NCBI RefSeq assembly: GCF_007828835.1
Contig: NZ_VIVL01000009.1
Coordinates: 124,001 to 188,000, forward strand
Direction of reading: 5' to 3'
DNA: 64,000 nt
Source of the DNA: Variovorax beijingensis
Lineage (GTDB): Bacteria; Pseudomonadota; Gammaproteobacteria; Burkholderiales; Burkholderiaceae_C
The first letter of the stretch is position 1. Every line of letters begins with the position of its first letter. Of the stretch, positions 62,478-64,000 are shown in pieces. The translations under genes were made by a program, and so were the position numbers. Under the pieces are notes generated by a model, which did not search any database, was not told the DNA's origin, and saw nothing but the letters and a program-made list of their open reading frames with translations.

Positions 62478-63428
62478 ATGAGCAACAGCACCATCGACTT
62501 CAAGGGCCGCGTGGCCATCGTGACCGGCGCGGGCGGCGGCCTGGGCCGCCAGCATGCGCTGGCCCTGGCGGCGCGCGGTGCCAAAGTGCTGGCCAACGAC
62601 CTGGGCGGTGCCCGCGATGGCTCCGGCGCCTCGGTGAGCGCGGCGCAGGCCGTGGTCGACGAGATCGAGGCCGCAGGCGGCCAGGCCATGGCCAACGGCG
62701 CCTCCGTCACCGATTTCGAGGCGGTGCAGGCCATGGTGAAGCAGGCGGTCGACGCCTGGGGCCGGGTCGACATCCTGGTCAACAACGCCGGCATCCTGCG
62801 CGACAAGAGCTTTGCCAAGATGGAGCTCGCCGATTTCAAGCTGGTGGTCGACGTGCACCTGATGGGCGCGGTGAACTGCACCAAGGCCGTCTGGGCGCTC
62901 ATGAATGAGCAGAAGTACGGCCGCATCGTCATGACCACCTCGTCTTCCGGCCTCTACGGCAACTTCGGCCAGAGCAACTATGGCGCCGCCAAGCTCGCGC
63001 TGGTGGGGCTCATGCAGACACTGAGCATCGAAGGCGCGAAGAACGACATCCGCGTCAACTGCCTGGCGCCGACGGCGGCCACCCGCATGACCGAGGGACT
63101 GATGCCGCAGGAAGTGCTGGACGCGCTCAAGCCCGAGGCAGTGGTGCCCGCCATGCTGGTGCTGGCGGCCGAGAACGCGCCGAACCGCACCATCCTCTGC
63201 GCCGGCGCCGGCACCTTCGAGGCCGCGCACATCACGCTGACGCAGGGCGCCTGGCTCGGCATCGGCGTGGACACGCCCGAGCAGCTGGCCGCACGGCTCG
63301 CCGAGGTGACCTCGCGCGAGGGCGAGATCGTGCCGCAGAGTGGTTCGGCCCAGGGCAGCAACGAGGTCGGCAAGGCGATGGCCAACGCCCGCAAAGGCTC
63401 ATCCGCAATCCGGTCCATGGCCGCTTGA
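62478..63428 (+). CDS. Short-chain dehydrogenase (MFE-2/HSD17B4-like)
   Basis: SDR of 316 residues resembling the dehydrogenase part of multifunctional beta-oxidation enzyme. NAD-binding TGAGGGLGRQHALALAA, NNAG at VNNAGILRDKSFAKME, Ser-x-Tyr-x3-Lys in SGLYGNFGQSNYGAAKLALVG. The tail of about 65 residues (from QGAWLGIGVDTPEQL) is an extra segment beyond the SDR core. Its substrate is probably a 3-hydroxyacyl-CoA. Confidence 0.9.
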   Translation: MSNSTIDFKGRVAIVTGAGGGLGRQHALALAARGAKVLANDLGGARDGSGASVSAAQAVVDEIEAAGGQAMANGASVTDFEAVQAMVKQAVDAWGRVDILVNNAGILRDKSFAKMELADFKLVVDVHLMGAVNCTKAVWALMNEQKYGRIVMTTSSSGLYGNFGQSNYGAAKLALVGLMQTLSIEGAKNDIRVNCLAPTAATRMTEGLMPQEVLDALKPEAVVPAMLVLAAENAPNRTILCAGAGTFEAAHITLTQGAWLGIGVDTPEQLAARLAEVTSREGEIVPQSGSAQGSNEVGKAMANARKGSSAIRSMAA

Positions 63429-63502
63429 CCTCGAGTGCACTCGAGCATTTCCAATGGGTTTCGCCGGGCCTTCCGGTTCATTCATTCCCCAGGAAAGCAG
63501 CC

Positions 63503-63934
63503 ATGAACACGACAGACGACAGCAGGGCGCTGGTGCAGCGCATCCATTCCGAGCTGGACCAGGGCAACGGCCAGTTCTTCATCGACAGCCTGGCCGACGA
63601 CGCCCGCTGGACGCTCCAAGGCAGCACGCCGTGGTCGCGCACCTACGCGGGCAAGGCCGCCATCCGCGAAGAGCTGCTCAAGCCGCTGTTCGCGCAGTTC
63701 GCCGGGCCCTACGTGAGCAGGACCGAGCGCATCATTGCCGAGGGCGACCGCGTGGTGGTGCTGTTCAGCGGCGACGTGCCCACCCGGGCCGGCAAGCGCT
63801 ACAACAACCGCTACTGCTACATCTACCGCATCGAAGGAGGCAAGGTGAAAGAGCTGACCGAGTACTTCGACACCGCACTGGTCGAGCAGGCGCTCGAGGC
63901 GCCGCCGGCGGCGGTTCCTGCCCATGCCGGCTGA
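63503..63934 (+). CDS. SnoaL-like nuclear transport factor 2 fold protein
   Basis: NTF2-like protein of 143 residues: DDARWTLQGSTPWSRTYAGK, and the final RIEGGKVKELTEYFDTALVE are SnoaL/ketosteroid-isomerase features; AGKAAIREELLKPLF sits between. Catalytic use is unproven. A canonical AGGAAAG ribosome site precedes. Overlaps the next gene by 11 bases. Confidence 0.87.
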   Translation: MNTTDDSRALVQRIHSELDQGNGQFFIDSLADDARWTLQGSTPWSRTYAGKAAIREELLKPLFAQFAGPYVSRTERIIAEGDRVVVLFSGDVPTRAGKRYNNRYCYIYRIEGGKVKELTEYFDTALVEQALEAPPAAVPAHAG

Positions 63935-64000
63935 GGGCGGCGCGCCCTTTCACATCGGGGAGCTGGCACAGCGCACCGGCCGCACCGTGCATGCCATCCG
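63924..64000 (+). CDS. MerR-family regulator, 5' end (runs off the window)
   Basis: The frame starting MPAEGGAPFHIGELAQRTGR continues as TVHAIR, a typical MerR recognition helix start, and is cut by the window end. It overlaps the SnoaL gene. Only about 25 residues are visible, so the subgroup cannot be assigned. Confidence 0.6.
   Translation, partial: MPAEGGAPFHIGELAQRTGRTVHAI

Overview
The window is a contiguous, gene-dense piece of a high-GC betaproteobacterial chromosome. Gene content, protein styles and intergenic motifs fit Comamonadaceae (Burkholderiales), most likely Variovorax or a close relative: many solute-binding proteins, a stand-alone TctC/Bug receptor, overlapping ATGA/GTGA operon junctions, and the same ribosome-binding string GGAGACACC abutting ATG at three separate genes. 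No rRNA, tRNA, CRISPR array, insertion sequence or prophage was seen. Species assignment is inference from memory of such genomes.

Layout. 1-1.7 kb: 5' part of an iron(III)-binding protein gene with a Fur-box-like site, then a short lower-GC patch with two unrecognised convergent genes. 1.7-6.1 kb: nitroreductase and thioesterase genes divergent from a marR-MFS-MATE efflux operon, with two palindromes between them. 6.2-16 kb: a sugar-acid locus: IlvD/Edd dehydratase, dgoK, dgoA and a class II aldolase-like gene, divergent from a FadR-type regulator that is followed by a MalEFGK-type ABC transporter. 16-21 kb: endo/exonuclease-family protein, rhlE and ettA, with a perfect terminator hairpin and a structured 299-bp divergent region. 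21-29 kb: a MerR-CMD-SMP30 operon with a strong operator, a membrane-tethered TAXI receptor, a P1 peptidase, a DadA-like oxidase, DUF411, GDPD and DUF1439 proteins.

29-35.4 kb: DUF72, a polar amino-acid ABC transporter with its own GntR/FCD regulator, a Bug receptor and OsmC. 35.6-41.3 kb: acyl-CoA ligase, secreted nuclease, a PhoX-type phosphatase behind a Pho-box-like site, and NDH-2. 41.5-45 kb: egtB-egtD (ergothioneine), followed by a DUF427 gene and an amino-acid-type 2-oxoglutarate dioxygenase. 45-53 kb: UspA, pseudouridine synthase, MFS, a three-gene overlapping operon containing a 49-residue basic protein, GNAT, DUF808, a beta-propeller lipoprotein, DUF2164, enoyl-CoA hydratase. 53-57 kb: DUF2817 peptidase and MHS transporter divergent from a LysR gene, and a GST. 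57-59 kb: a CobW GTPase and a Fur-family (Zur-like) regulator facing each other, with repeated GCAA-N5-TTGC sites. 59-64 kb: carboxylesterase, monooxygenase, gshA, a lone receiver domain, an SDR, a SnoaL protein and the start of a MerR gene.

Themes that link the genes are low-molecular-weight thiol and redox chemistry (egtBD, gshA, GST, OsmC, NDH-2), metal and phosphate homeostasis with visible operators (Fur, Zur, Pho), and scavenging of organic acids and amino acids. The most promising items for follow-up are the DgoD-less galactonate-type pathway, the ergothioneine genes with a downstream 2OG oxygenase, the Zur and Pho sites, and the small overlapping operon near 48 kb.
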